Source of the DNA: Flavobacterium limnophilum
GTDB lineage: Bacteria > Bacteroidota > Bacteroidia > Flavobacteriales > Flavobacteriaceae
Direction: 5' to 3'
NCBI RefSeq assembly: GCF_027111315.2
Contig: NZ_CP114289.2
Location: 2,232,001 to 2,296,000, forward strand
Length of the DNA: 64,000 nucleotides
Shown: piece by piece, positions 54,088-62,935 of the stretch
Layout of the letters: the number at the start of each line of letters is the position of its first letter
Position numbering within the stretch: the stretch's first letter is position 1
Made by a program: the position numbers and the translations under genes
Notes under the pieces: model-generated
The model's input: only the letters and a program-made list of their open reading frames with translations
What the model was told of the DNA's origin: nothing
Database searches by the model: none

Positions 54088-55642
54088 TAAATACGTTTAA
54101 CAAATCGTTTTTAGACTTCGTTTCGGCTCTCAAGAGTTCTGAAAACTCGGTTTGTAAAGCGATCATCTTATCATCAAAATCAATATTCTCATCGCGATTT
54201 ACAAAAGTGATGTATTTGCTGGGTACCAAAGAAAAATCTTTAGCAACTATCGTTTCAAATGAAGCCGAATAACAAAATTCGGGAACATCTTTGTATTGAC
54301 TTAAATTAGCTTGCCAATTATGGTAAGCTCCAGTTACATCTTTAATATTTTTCTCTGAAAACTGAATAAACTTTTTCTCAAATGGAATCCCCACTTCTCG
54401 CAAATCCATAAAAAGAATTTCATTTTGTCTGTCACGGTAGTTTCGGGTTTCATCCGGCAAGTGAACTGTTCTGGCTTTTTTGTTTTTGTTCAGAATCCAG
54501 AGCGTGACGCTGATATTGGTGGTATAAAACATATTTTGTGGCAAAATCACAATGGCTTCCACCAAATCGTTTTCAATCAGTTTTCTTCGAATTTTGTATT
54601 CTTCGCCACCGCCAGAAAGGGCACCATTGGCCAAGATAAAACCGGCTACGCCGTTTTCGGACAATTTACTTACCATATTCAGAATCCAGGCATAGTTGGC
54701 ATTGCTGGTTGGCGGAATATCATAGCCTCTCCAGCGAGGATCATCTACCAGTTCATCACTGGCTCTCCAGTCTTTTTGGTTAAAAGGAGGGTTGGCCATT
54801 ATATAATCGGCTTTCAAATCGGGGTGTTGGTCACGACCAAAAGTGTCGGCTGCCACATCACCCAAATTCGCCGAAATACCGCGAATGGCTAGGTTCATTT
54901 TGGCCAGTTTATAAGTAGTGGCCGTATATTCCTGTCCGTAAATGGAAATTTCTTTTTTGTTCCCGTGGTGGTTTTCAATAAACTTGATGGATTGCACAAA
55001 CATGCCACCAGAACCGCAAGCGGGGTCATAGATAACCCCTTTGTAAGGTTCTATCATTTCGGCGATGAGGTTTACGATACTTTTTGGAGTGTAGAATTCA
55101 CCTTTCCCTTTTCCTTCGGCCAAGGCAAACTTGCTCAGAAAATATTCATACACGCGACCCACAATATCAGTCTGCTTGTCCTTGATCGTGTCAATATTGT
55201 TGATGGTATCCAACAAAGCCGCCAATTTGCTCACATCCATATTCAGGCGAGAGAAATAATTGTCCGGCAAAGCGCCTTTCAGGGCAGGATTGTTCTTTTC
55301 TATGGTATGCAAAGCGGTGTCTATCTTCAGGGCAATATCGCTTTGCTTGGAATTTTCGATAATAAACGACCAACGGGATTCCTCCGGCAAAAAGAAAATG
55401 TTCGACATATTGTAGAATTCCTTCATCTCAAGATATTTCTCTTTTCCATCAGTTATCAATTCCTTACGTCGTTCTTCAAACTTGTCACTGGCAAATTTCA
55501 GGAAAATCAACCCCAGTACTACGTGCTTGTATTCTGATGATTCGACGGTTCCTCTTAGTTTGTTGGCGGAGTCCCAAAGGGTTTCTTCGATGCTTTTTTC
55601 TTTTTTGGGTTTAGCTTGTTTTGGGGTAACTTGTTTGGACAT
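54059..55642 (-). CDS. hsdM: Type I restriction DNA methyltransferase
   Basis: This 527-residue protein has the SAM-binding DPACGSGGMF and the catalytic motif IV ANPPFNQKDW of N6-adenine methylases, and the N-terminal HsdM_N domain (EETLWDSANKLRGTVESSEYKHVVLGLIFLKF, given here in part). It modifies host sites and forms M2S and R2M2S complexes. It is the first gene of the defence operon, with the other members following in order on the minus strand. Confidence 0.95.
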   Translation of the reverse strand: MSKQVTPKQAKPKKEKSIEETLWDSANKLRGTVESSEYKHVVLGLIFLKFASDKFEERRKELITDGKEKYLEMKEFYNMSNIFFLPEESRWSFIIENSKQSDIALKIDTALHTIEKNNPALKGALPDNYFSRLNMDVSKLAALLDTINNIDTIKDKQTDIVGRVYEYFLSKFALAEGKGKGEFYTPKSIVNLIAEMIEPYKGVIYDPACGSGGMFVQSIKFIENHHGNKKEISIYGQEYTATTYKLAKMNLAIRGISANLGDVAADTFGRDQHPDLKADYIMANPPFNQKDWRASDELVDDPRWRGYDIPPTSNANYAWILNMVSKLSENGVAGFILANGALSGGGEEYKIRRKLIENDLVEAIVILPQNMFYTTNISVTLWILNKNKKARTVHLPDETRNYRDRQNEILFMDLREVGIPFEKKFIQFSEKNIKDVTGAYHNWQANLSQYKDVPEFCYSASFETIVAKDFSLVPSKYITFVNRDENIDFDDKMIALQTEFSELLRAETKSKNDLLNVFNELGYAIEL

Positions 55643-55936
55643 TGTAGTAGATGTTGTTTCTGAAAAATTATACTTTGCTAAGGTATTGAAAATAATTTCA
55701 TACAGAATACGAGAAACCGTAAATGAGTAATTATTTTTTATTATTTCTCAAATTAATATTAACTTTTGCCATTAAGCCTATGTCATTCGATTTGGATTCA
55801 ACCATCATTAAAGTTAATACTGCCAAAGCATTGTTTTCAATAACTTTATTTCATTGGGAATAATAAAAAAAAACAATGCAGCCACCATACTTTTAGTGAC
55901 TGCATCGCAAAAATTACTCAAATTCATTGACAATTT
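55643..55936. other. Region between hsdM and the DUF6520 gene
   Basis: These 294 bp are AT-rich and contain a terminator near 55862-55911. No clear TAnnTTTG element for hsdM was found, so its promoter is not obvious by eye. Nothing else was recognised. Confidence 0.4.
55862..55911 (-). terminator. Terminator of the DUF6520 gene
   Basis: On the minus strand ATGCAGTCAC pairs with GGTGGCTGCAT (one G-U pair) and is followed by a run of T, downstream of the 89-residue peptide gene. Confidence 0.75.
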
Positions 55937-56206
55937 TTAATTGCTTGGTCTGTACAATTCCACTTCGCAATCTCCAGCTTCGTTTTTTCCAAAAACTTGT
56001 TGATTGGAGGAAGTTTTACACAGCATATTGCCGGTATCACTACACTGGATGGATTGATTACAGGCTCCTGCAACTGGAAGCCAACCTTGAATGGCGGCAG
56101 GGGCTCTTTTTTTGGCAACATTCTCGGCATGGGAGGCAAAAGCTCCAGTAATGGCCAATGCAAATACCGCCATTGGCAGGATCATTTTTACAATACTCGT
56201 TTTCAT
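55937..56206 (-). CDS. Small secreted DUF6520-type protein with four cysteines
   Basis: This 89-residue protein has a signal peptide (ILPMAVFALAITGAFASHA), then a short mature part with Cys at residues 49, 55, 63 and 80, enough for two disulfides. It resembles DUF6520 proteins of Bacteroidota, whose role is unknown. The gene lies 94 bp after a MauE/DoxX-type membrane protein on the same strand and is probably co-transcribed. Confidence 0.7.
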   Translation of the reverse strand: MKTSIVKMILPMAVFALAITGAFASHAENVAKKRAPAAIQGWLPVAGACNQSIQCSDTGNMLCKTSSNQQVFGKNEAGDCEVELYRPSN

Positions 56207-56300
56207 AATAATTCAATTTAAATTTAAAATAGGATCTACTCTTTTTTACAGGTTTTCGATCTACTTCCTGATACTGGCCAGTATGTCATTGCGAGAATTC

Positions 56301-57818
56301 CTATTGGGAATTTCTCGATTTATTTTTAAATAAATCTCCAAGCGAATAAGCAACAATTTGATTGTCTATCAAGGCAAACAAATGCGAATCGGTAACAACG
56401 AAACTTCTCATTTTTTGACGATTATGGTGGTAAACATAAAAGCTGAACTGATATGAATTTTCCACAATATCATAAACATCAACTACGGAAGCCTGCTCCC
56501 ACATTTTTTGGGATTCAAATTTCCCTTCCAAATTGGAGTGGACAAAAAGTAAATTGTTAAATACCGAACTGGAGACATTGACGGTAAATGGTGGCGCCGA
56601 AAATTGCTTTATGCCCCGTTCAGGCAAATAAGCTATTTTTAATTTGGCCACACTATTGGTGTCAATGGTCTTTCCACGATAAATTAATTTAAGATGGGGG
56701 TCTGAAACAATAAATTGATTTCTATAATAATACACATAAACCAGCTTTTGCAATGCTTGACTATAATGCAAACTGCCATCTGTATCAAAAACACCGTCAA
56801 TTTGTTTTTGCAATAATTTGGGTGCCAACTGTACCTTGGCAGGATTCCCAAATTGGATAACACCTAGGGTATTTTCTCTTTTTTGGGTATCGCGAGTTCG
56901 TATGGCAATGACATCGTTGTGCATTATTGCTGCCGCTGAAAAATGGATATTTCGATACCTAATTAAGTTAGCTTTCCAATTTCCAATGGCTCCTTTAAAA
57001 ATACAGGGAACTGTGCCGTCAAGAACATAAAAATAAGGAGGAACTACTTTGACTTGAATGGAACGAAAAGGAAAATTCACGTTATCAAGCTGGATCGTGT
57101 ATTGTTTTCTATTTTTTAAGGTAGAGTCCAAAACCGTAATTCGTGAAGGGTCGGTATAATTCCCCAGATAAATTGTACCCTTTCCAGTACCGGCAAAATA
57201 ATACGAGTTGTAACCCAGATCCTCTTGATGTTGTTTGTTGATGCGATGTGGAATAAAGCGACGAACAAAAGGATTACGATGATGGATAATTTCTTCGGAA
57301 GTCACGAAAAGCAGCATGACGATGGCAACACTGCCAACAAATAAAGCCGAAATCACAATCCAAAGACGATTCATTTTTGTGGAACTTGGGTCAGTCTCGA
57401 AAGCTGTCAACATATAAATTCCTACTATAGCCAAAACAACAAAGAAAATATTGAAGACGAGATGTTGTGTCCAGCTCATGTTTTCAAGAATGCCTCCACA
57501 AGAACAAGGAACAAAAGAACTGAAATTCAAAATGACGACAATATAAGTACTGAACAGAACCATTAAACTAAAAGCCGCATAAAGCCCCGTCAAACGACAT
57601 TTTGGAAACACCAACAACAAGACAATGAATAGCTCAAGAAAAGGAGTGCCAAAAGCAACCCAATGGGCAAAAGCACTCAATAAGGGTGATTGTCCCAATT
57701 GCACCTGAAAGTTTTCAAAATCCAAAATTTTGCTCACTGCTGCATAAACAAACAACAATACATAAAGAAGTGCAATAATCTCGACAATAAGGTTTTGTGT
57801 CTTGGCAGCTAATTTCAT
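56301..57818 (-). CDS. MauE/DoxX-type membrane protein with a C-terminal extracytoplasmic domain
   Basis: This 505-residue protein has about five N-terminal membrane helices of the MauE/DoxX redox type, with VSKILDFENFQVQLGQSPLL and the conserved CSCGG loop in FVPCSCGGIL. The remaining ~330 residues form a beta-rich domain of unknown fold after the last helix. MauE/DoxX proteins handle electron or thiol transfer at the membrane, so it could oxidise or supply the neighbouring small Cys-containing secreted protein. Confidence 0.78.
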   Translation of the reverse strand: MKLAAKTQNLIVEIIALLYVLLFVYAAVSKILDFENFQVQLGQSPLLSAFAHWVAFGTPFLELFIVLLLVFPKCRLTGLYAAFSLMVLFSTYIVVILNFSSFVPCSCGGILENMSWTQHLVFNIFFVVLAIVGIYMLTAFETDPSSTKMNRLWIVISALFVGSVAIVMLLFVTSEEIIHHRNPFVRRFIPHRINKQHQEDLGYNSYYFAGTGKGTIYLGNYTDPSRITVLDSTLKNRKQYTIQLDNVNFPFRSIQVKVVPPYFYVLDGTVPCIFKGAIGNWKANLIRYRNIHFSAAAIMHNDVIAIRTRDTQKRENTLGVIQFGNPAKVQLAPKLLQKQIDGVFDTDGSLHYSQALQKLVYVYYYRNQFIVSDPHLKLIYRGKTIDTNSVAKLKIAYLPERGIKQFSAPPFTVNVSSSVFNNLLFVHSNLEGKFESQKMWEQASVVDVYDIVENSYQFSFYVYHHNRQKMRSFVVTDSHLFALIDNQIVAYSLGDLFKNKSRNSQ

Positions 57819-57927
57819 AAAGCAATAGTTTATTTTGATTCCGTAAAATTCTGGATTTCAAAATAATAACAGTTGTCATTTTAGGACAAAAACTTTACTA
57901 AAACGGATAAGTTGTTATTAACTAAAC

Positions 57928-58851
57928 CTAATCTTCTTGTTGAGGGGTAAATTCAACTTCATTTCGCTTGACTTCATAAGGGGAGAAACCAAAACGTTTT
58001 TTAAAGGATTTCGAAAAATTGGGGTAATTATTAAAACCATTCATTATTGATATATTTTTCAAAGGTATTTGGGTGTGTTCTATCATAAAACAAGCCCTTT
58101 TCAAACGCTCTTCATTATAAAATTGATAAATGCTGGTTTTAAAAAAATAACGAAAACCATCTTTCAATTTGTGCTCATTAGTACCAAATTTCCTGGCCAG
58201 TATTTTTAATGAAGGAAGTGGCTCTTCAAGATGGGCCAAAATATAATCATATAATTTCTGAATTAAAAATGCATCAACTTTTCTGGTTTTTAATTGTTTT
58301 TCATCTTCCTTTTTGAAAGCCATTGGATAATAAGTATCAGCCTTTTTAGGAGTAAAAAGATTCAATATAATTTCCGAACTTTTAATTAATCTTCCAACAC
58401 TACAAGAAACAGAAATTGGCAGTTGGTCTTTTCTGGTAAAATCTAAAGTCACAACCTCAGGTATTGAAGTCTCGAATAATTTTTCGATTTGTTCCACTGA
58501 AGTCGTTGCAATAATATCGGTTAATGGCTGATTCATCAATTCACTTTCAGCATAACCCAAAAGAAGAATTAATTCTGGTGTAAAACTTTTAATGTAGTAA
58601 TTTTTATCAAGTAGAATTGTAGTTTGAGTTATAAACTGATGGGTACTATGAGAATTAACAAAACCAAAATTAAAAAAGGACTCCTTCATTTCCTCCGCAA
58701 CCATATTGATTAAGACAATTAATGTTTCCATTTCATCATTTTCATCATTATTGGTACTTAAAGGAATACGACTATTGAAATTACCTCTGGCCATTTCAAA
58801 CAGCATTTGATGTATAGTAACAATTTGCGCTTGATTAGAAGGTTTATCCAT
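57928..58851 (-). CDS. PAS-containing AraC-family transcription regulator
   Basis: This 307-residue protein has a PAS-like sensor (LLDKNYYIKSFTPELILLLGYAESELMNQPL, given in part) at about residues 73-150 and a C-terminal AraC double HTH at about 200-300: LKILARKFGTNEHKLKDGFRY and FNNYPNFSKSFKKRFGFSPYEVKR. There is no membrane helix, so it is a soluble regulator. It lies 66 bp after a STAS-like gene on the same strand. Targets are unknown. Confidence 0.82.
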   Translation of the reverse strand: MDKPSNQAQIVTIHQMLFEMARGNFNSRIPLSTNNDENDEMETLIVLINMVAEEMKESFFNFGFVNSHSTHQFITQTTILLDKNYYIKSFTPELILLLGYAESELMNQPLTDIIATTSVEQIEKLFETSIPEVVTLDFTRKDQLPISVSCSVGRLIKSSEIILNLFTPKKADTYYPMAFKKEDEKQLKTRKVDAFLIQKLYDYILAHLEEPLPSLKILARKFGTNEHKLKDGFRYFFKTSIYQFYNEERLKRACFMIEHTQIPLKNISIMNGFNNYPNFSKSFKKRFGFSPYEVKRNEVEFTPQQED

Positions 58852-58917
58852 AATAATACCATTTTTAGAATTTTATTTTTCCTTTTGCATTCCTTATTAA
58901 TCATCTAAAAATACTAC

Positions 58918-59310
58918 TTAGTTCTTTTCGATAAAATCTTTCAAATAATTCAAAGCAGCAGCTTTAGTTGTAAAAATTTGTGTAGGAACGGAAGGCTTGC
59001 TTACTTGTAAATAAAAAGTACTTATGGTCAATAGTACTTTTTCATGTGCTACAAGTGCAACGGCATGTGTCAGTACAGACCCAGATTGCGCCAAAAAATC
59101 CCTGCCAGCTTTATCGGTACCAACCACTCCCCGAATATCACATAAAACGGGAAAAGTTCTTTCTCGTTGAAAGTGTATCCTAGCTGTAACAACAAGTTGG
59201 GCTACTTTAAGGTCAATGAATGTTTTGGATTTATATTTAAAAAAGAGAATGCCTTCTTTTATCCAAAATTGGGCATAGTCATTCTCATAAAAGTCATGGG
59301 CTGCAAACAT
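58918..59310 (-). CDS. STAS/SpoIIAA-like small protein (DUF7793-type)
   Basis: In this 130-residue protein, strand-helix alternation and the core FPVLCDIRGVVGTDKAGRDFL match SpoIIAA-like STAS-type domains. No phosphoserine motif could be checked. It may relay a signal to the AraC-type gene 66 bp downstream. The 207-bp gap to the next gene (59311-59517) shows no feature. Confidence 0.6.
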   Translation of the reverse strand: MFAAHDFYENDYAQFWIKEGILFFKYKSKTFIDLKVAQLVVTARIHFQRERTFPVLCDIRGVVGTDKAGRDFLAQSGSVLTHAVALVAHEKVLLTISTFYLQVSKPSVPTQIFTTKAAALNYLKDFIEKN

Positions 59311-59517
59311 GTCTTATGAATTTAGTTTTGATTTAACAAAAATATAAACATTTACAAACACTGCAGTTGTTAATTTGGGATTATTTATTGCGTTTTGAGC
59401 ATTTTGTTGTCAATTTAGGAATATTTCTTGTTACATTGGGAGTATTCATCCATATAATGCAAAAACTTTCATTTTTTATAATGACTTTTAGAATACTATT
59501 TTCAAAGACTATAAAAA

Positions 59518-61944
59518 ATGGCAAAAATCAAACACAATAACTTCATCGATACAGTTGATGAAGTTTTATCGGGAGCAAAAAAAGAAGGTGTTTTACATCT
59601 ATATGCAGAAAACAAAATTTTAACGGGTAGAACCATCCAAATCAAGGGTAAAGAAATGTTTCATTTCGGTACAACTGGATACCTTGGATTGGAACAAGAC
59701 GACCGACTCAAAGAAGCAGCAATTCAAGCAATCCGAAATTATGGTACGCAATTCCCGCTTTCAAAATCCTATATTTCTCATCCGCTGTATAGCGAACTAG
59801 AAAGTAAAATCGAACAAATGTATGGCATCCCAGCCATCGTTACCAAAAATAGTACTTTAGGACATCTTGCCGTTATACCGACATTGATTCGGGATGAAGA
59901 TGCGGTTATTATGGATCATCAAGTGCATTGGAGCGTTCAAAATGCTTGTCAATTACTGAAGTTGAGAGGAATTCCCGTGGAAATGATTCGTCACAGTAAT
60001 TTGGAAATGTTGGAAGACAAGATCAAACAGCTGGCAACAAAATGTAACCTAATCTGGTATATAGCAGACGGTGTGTATTCGATGTTTGGAGATTATGCTC
60101 CAATACAAGAATTACTGAACTTGACTAAAAAATACCCTCAACTCCACCTCTATTTTGATGATGTCCATGGCATGAGCTGGAAAGGGGAAAATGGTACTGG
60201 TTTTGTTTTTGATGTCCTCAAGGAGCTCCCTGAAAACATTGTGGTAGTGGGAACTTTAAGTAAAACCTTTGGAGCTAGTGGCGCCACATTTTTTTGTAAA
60301 AACCAGAAACTAAGGGATAAAATTAAAAACTTTGGAGGTCCCTTAACGTTCTCGGCACAATTAGAGCCTGCTTCTGTGGGAGCTGCAATTGCTTCTGCCG
60401 ACATCCACTTATCTCCTGAAATAATAATTCGCCAACAAGACTTGGCCGATAAAATCGCCTATTTTAACCAATTACTCTCTGAAGGAAACCTTCCCATAAT
60501 TTCAAAAAATGATTCTCCAGTTTTCTTCTTGGGAATGGGAACGCCACTAACGGCTTATAATTTTGTACATCGTTTGTTCAAGGAGGGCTTCTTTCTGAAC
60601 TTGGGAATTTATCCCGCAGTACCCATCAAGAATACAGGAATTAGAATTACCCTTTCGGCTCACAATCACAAACAAGACATTAAAGCATTGGCAGAAGCAA
60701 TGGAATTCCATTTCCCCAAAGCATTGGAGGAAACGAACAACTCTGAATACAAAATAAGGAAAGCTTTTGGAATGCCTGTCGAAAAATTAGAAGTGATTTC
60801 AGAAACTCAAATGCAAGAACTCATCATTGAAGAAAAAAACACCATCGCTGATATGTCAAAATCAGATTGGAATCTTTGGATGGGAAAAGAAAATATTTTC
60901 GATTGGGAGGGAATGATGTATTTGGAAAACTCGTTTAAACAGAATCCAGACCCAACAAACCAATGGGATTTTTATTATTATACGGTCAAGGACAGTCTGG
61001 GCACCATACTTCTAATGACCTTTTGTACTTATGGTCTTTGGAAAGACGACATGTTGGCAACGGAATCCGTTTCCATACAACTGGAAGAACTAAGAAAAAC
61101 AAACCCTCTTTATCTCACTTCAAAAGTACTGAGTATGGGGTCTTTGTTTACCGAAGGAAAACACTACTACATCAATCAAGAACATCCATTGGCTGAAAAA
61201 GCAGTGAAAGTACTGTTGGATAAATTGGAAGAAAAATACAATGCTTTAAATGCCGATATGCTGGTGTTGCGAGACTTTGAAGAAGACAACAAATTCGACA
61301 AAACAATACAAGAACAAGGTTATTTCAAAATAAATATGCCTGAATCCTGTGTCGTTGAAAACAAAAGCTGGACTACTTACGAGGAATACGCAAAAGAATT
61401 GTCCCCACGTTCCCGAAAACATTTCAGTAAAGAAATTTTGCCATTTGAAAGACATTTTGATGTGGTAATAAAAGACAAATTGGACAACACAGAAATCGAA
61501 AGAGCCTATCAACTGTACAATAACGTCAAAAATAATAACTATGCCATCAATACATTTCGCTACGGTATGGAAGTTTTTGAAAACATGAATAAAAGTCCCA
61601 ACTGGGAATTTATCTTGTTGGCCTTGCATAACGACACAGAAACCCCGTTCGTTGGAGTAATGTTTTGCTACAAAAACTGTAATAATACTTATGTTCCCGA
61701 ACTGGTGGGAATGGACTATAAATGGGCAAAAGAATACCAGCTCTATAGACAACTCCTGTTTCAAACCATTAAACGAGCCAATGCATTGCAGTTCCCAAAA
61801 ATAGACTTTGGAGTATCGGCCTCCTTTGAAAAAAGAAAATTGGGCGCCAAAATAATTCCAAAAGTAGCTTATATTCAAGCTAGAGACAATTATGCCATGG
61901 AAGTAATGAATACGATGCAAAACGATTTTAAATCCCTCAAATAA
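59518..61944 (+). CDS. Alpha-oxoamine synthase fused to an acyl-CoA N-acyltransferase-like domain
   Basis: The N-terminal ~400 of 808 residues are a PLP-dependent alpha-oxoamine synthase: HFGTTGYLGLEQD, the cofactor-binding DDVHGMSW region (YFDDVHGMSWKG), and the PLP lysine in VGTLSKTFGASGATFF. Residues about 430-800 resemble GNAT/FemAB-type acyltransferases (ELSPRSRKHFSKEILPFERHF, then GVSASFEKRKLG). Synthases of this type join an amino acid and an acyl thioester, as in sphingoid base or 7-keto-8-aminopelargonate synthesis. The fusion could also acylate the product nitrogen, giving a ceramide-like lipid. The product is an inference. Confidence 0.8.
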   Translation: MAKIKHNNFIDTVDEVLSGAKKEGVLHLYAENKILTGRTIQIKGKEMFHFGTTGYLGLEQDDRLKEAAIQAIRNYGTQFPLSKSYISHPLYSELESKIEQMYGIPAIVTKNSTLGHLAVIPTLIRDEDAVIMDHQVHWSVQNACQLLKLRGIPVEMIRHSNLEMLEDKIKQLATKCNLIWYIADGVYSMFGDYAPIQELLNLTKKYPQLHLYFDDVHGMSWKGENGTGFVFDVLKELPENIVVVGTLSKTFGASGATFFCKNQKLRDKIKNFGGPLTFSAQLEPASVGAAIASADIHLSPEIIIRQQDLADKIAYFNQLLSEGNLPIISKNDSPVFFLGMGTPLTAYNFVHRLFKEGFFLNLGIYPAVPIKNTGIRITLSAHNHKQDIKALAEAMEFHFPKALEETNNSEYKIRKAFGMPVEKLEVISETQMQELIIEEKNTIADMSKSDWNLWMGKENIFDWEGMMYLENSFKQNPDPTNQWDFYYYTVKDSLGTILLMTFCTYGLWKDDMLATESVSIQLEELRKTNPLYLTSKVLSMGSLFTEGKHYYINQEHPLAEKAVKVLLDKLEEKYNALNADMLVLRDFEEDNKFDKTIQEQGYFKINMPESCVVENKSWTTYEEYAKELSPRSRKHFSKEILPFERHFDVVIKDKLDNTEIERAYQLYNNVKNNNYAINTFRYGMEVFENMNKSPNWEFILLALHNDTETPFVGVMFCYKNCNNTYVPELVGMDYKWAKEYQLYRQLLFQTIKRANALQFPKIDFGVSASFEKRKLGAKIIPKVAYIQARDNYAMEVMNTMQNDFKSLK

Positions 61945-61981
61945 TAGCTTAGATCGACTGAACAATTAAAATTTTCACACG

Positions 61982-62812
61982 ATGTTTAAAGATATAATTG
62001 AATCATTTAACGACACTTGCAACACAATTCTGGGAGCAAGTGAAACGATGCTGACCAAGGCCAGCAATGGAATCTTGGCATGCAACAAAACGTTGGCCGA
62101 ATTAAAGGAAATAGTGGACAAGAAGGATTTTAATACCGTTCCAGAGGAAATTGATTTTTTCAAAAATGTCAAACCAATCCCCATGAGTTTATTAATTTAC
62201 TTCACTGAAGTCCGTTCCTGTGAATTAAGGATGCCTAAAGCGGGTAATACCTATAAAATTCAATTCCTTCAAAAAGAATTGCGAAAAATCAACAAGTTCT
62301 TTCATCGCAATGCCGATTTTGTCCATTATATGGAACAAGGATACAGCTATCTGGATCATCAATTCTTTACCCGAAACCACCGAAACAATTTCCCGTTTAC
62401 ACCAATGACGGACTATTACCAGTTTCCAGAATTTTCAACTTCTCAAGATATGCTCTGGGCTAAAGTAAAAGCAATGTATCGGTTCATTCACTATATCCGC
62501 CAAGCACTGAAAAGGCTGAAAGTGCATGATTCCGATATTTTTGAAGAAAGAAGACACAAAGTATTGGTATGGACAGGACCAAAAACAGCTCTGACGGAAT
62601 TAATCTATGCCTTATTTTCGAATGGGGCAATCAATCACGGCGCAGCGGACATCAACACGATTACGGATTCCTTTGAAGATTTTTTCAACATCAAATTGGA
62701 AAACGTATACAAAACCTACTCTGAAATAAAAGCACGCAAAAGCAGCAAGACCAAATTTTTGGAGGAGTTGACCTTAAATTTACAGCAAAAAATAGCCCGA
62801 GAGGATTCTTAA
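61982..62812 (+). CDS. RteC-domain protein
   Basis: This 276-residue protein has a C-terminal half matching the RteC family: HKVLVWTGPKTALTELIYAL, then NHGAADINTITDSFEDFF and NVYKTYSEIKARK. The N-terminal half is helical. In CTnDOT, RteC activates excision of the element. Family members also occur outside conjugative transposons. It lies 37 bp after the fused enzyme on the same strand and could be part of its unit. Confidence 0.8.
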   Translation: MFKDIIESFNDTCNTILGASETMLTKASNGILACNKTLAELKEIVDKKDFNTVPEEIDFFKNVKPIPMSLLIYFTEVRSCELRMPKAGNTYKIQFLQKELRKINKFFHRNADFVHYMEQGYSYLDHQFFTRNHRNNFPFTPMTDYYQFPEFSTSQDMLWAKVKAMYRFIHYIRQALKRLKVHDSDIFEERRHKVLVWTGPKTALTELIYALFSNGAINHGAADINTITDSFEDFFNIKLENVYKTYSEIKARKSSKTKFLEELTLNLQQKIAREDS

Positions 62813-62935
62813 TCCATTAGAAAATATGTAATATTTTCATTTGAAATTATTGGAGCGTCAAGGGACAAAAGATAATGCTTGGATTTACATCACTAAAATA
62901 AAAACTTGACTATCAGATTTACTCTACTTGTCAAT

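Noticed and set aside
55875..55915. Possible right attachment site: TGCATCG followed by an A-run resembles the end of mnmE
   Set aside because: Only about twelve bases match with interruptions, and the sequence is better explained as the terminator of the DUF6520 gene.
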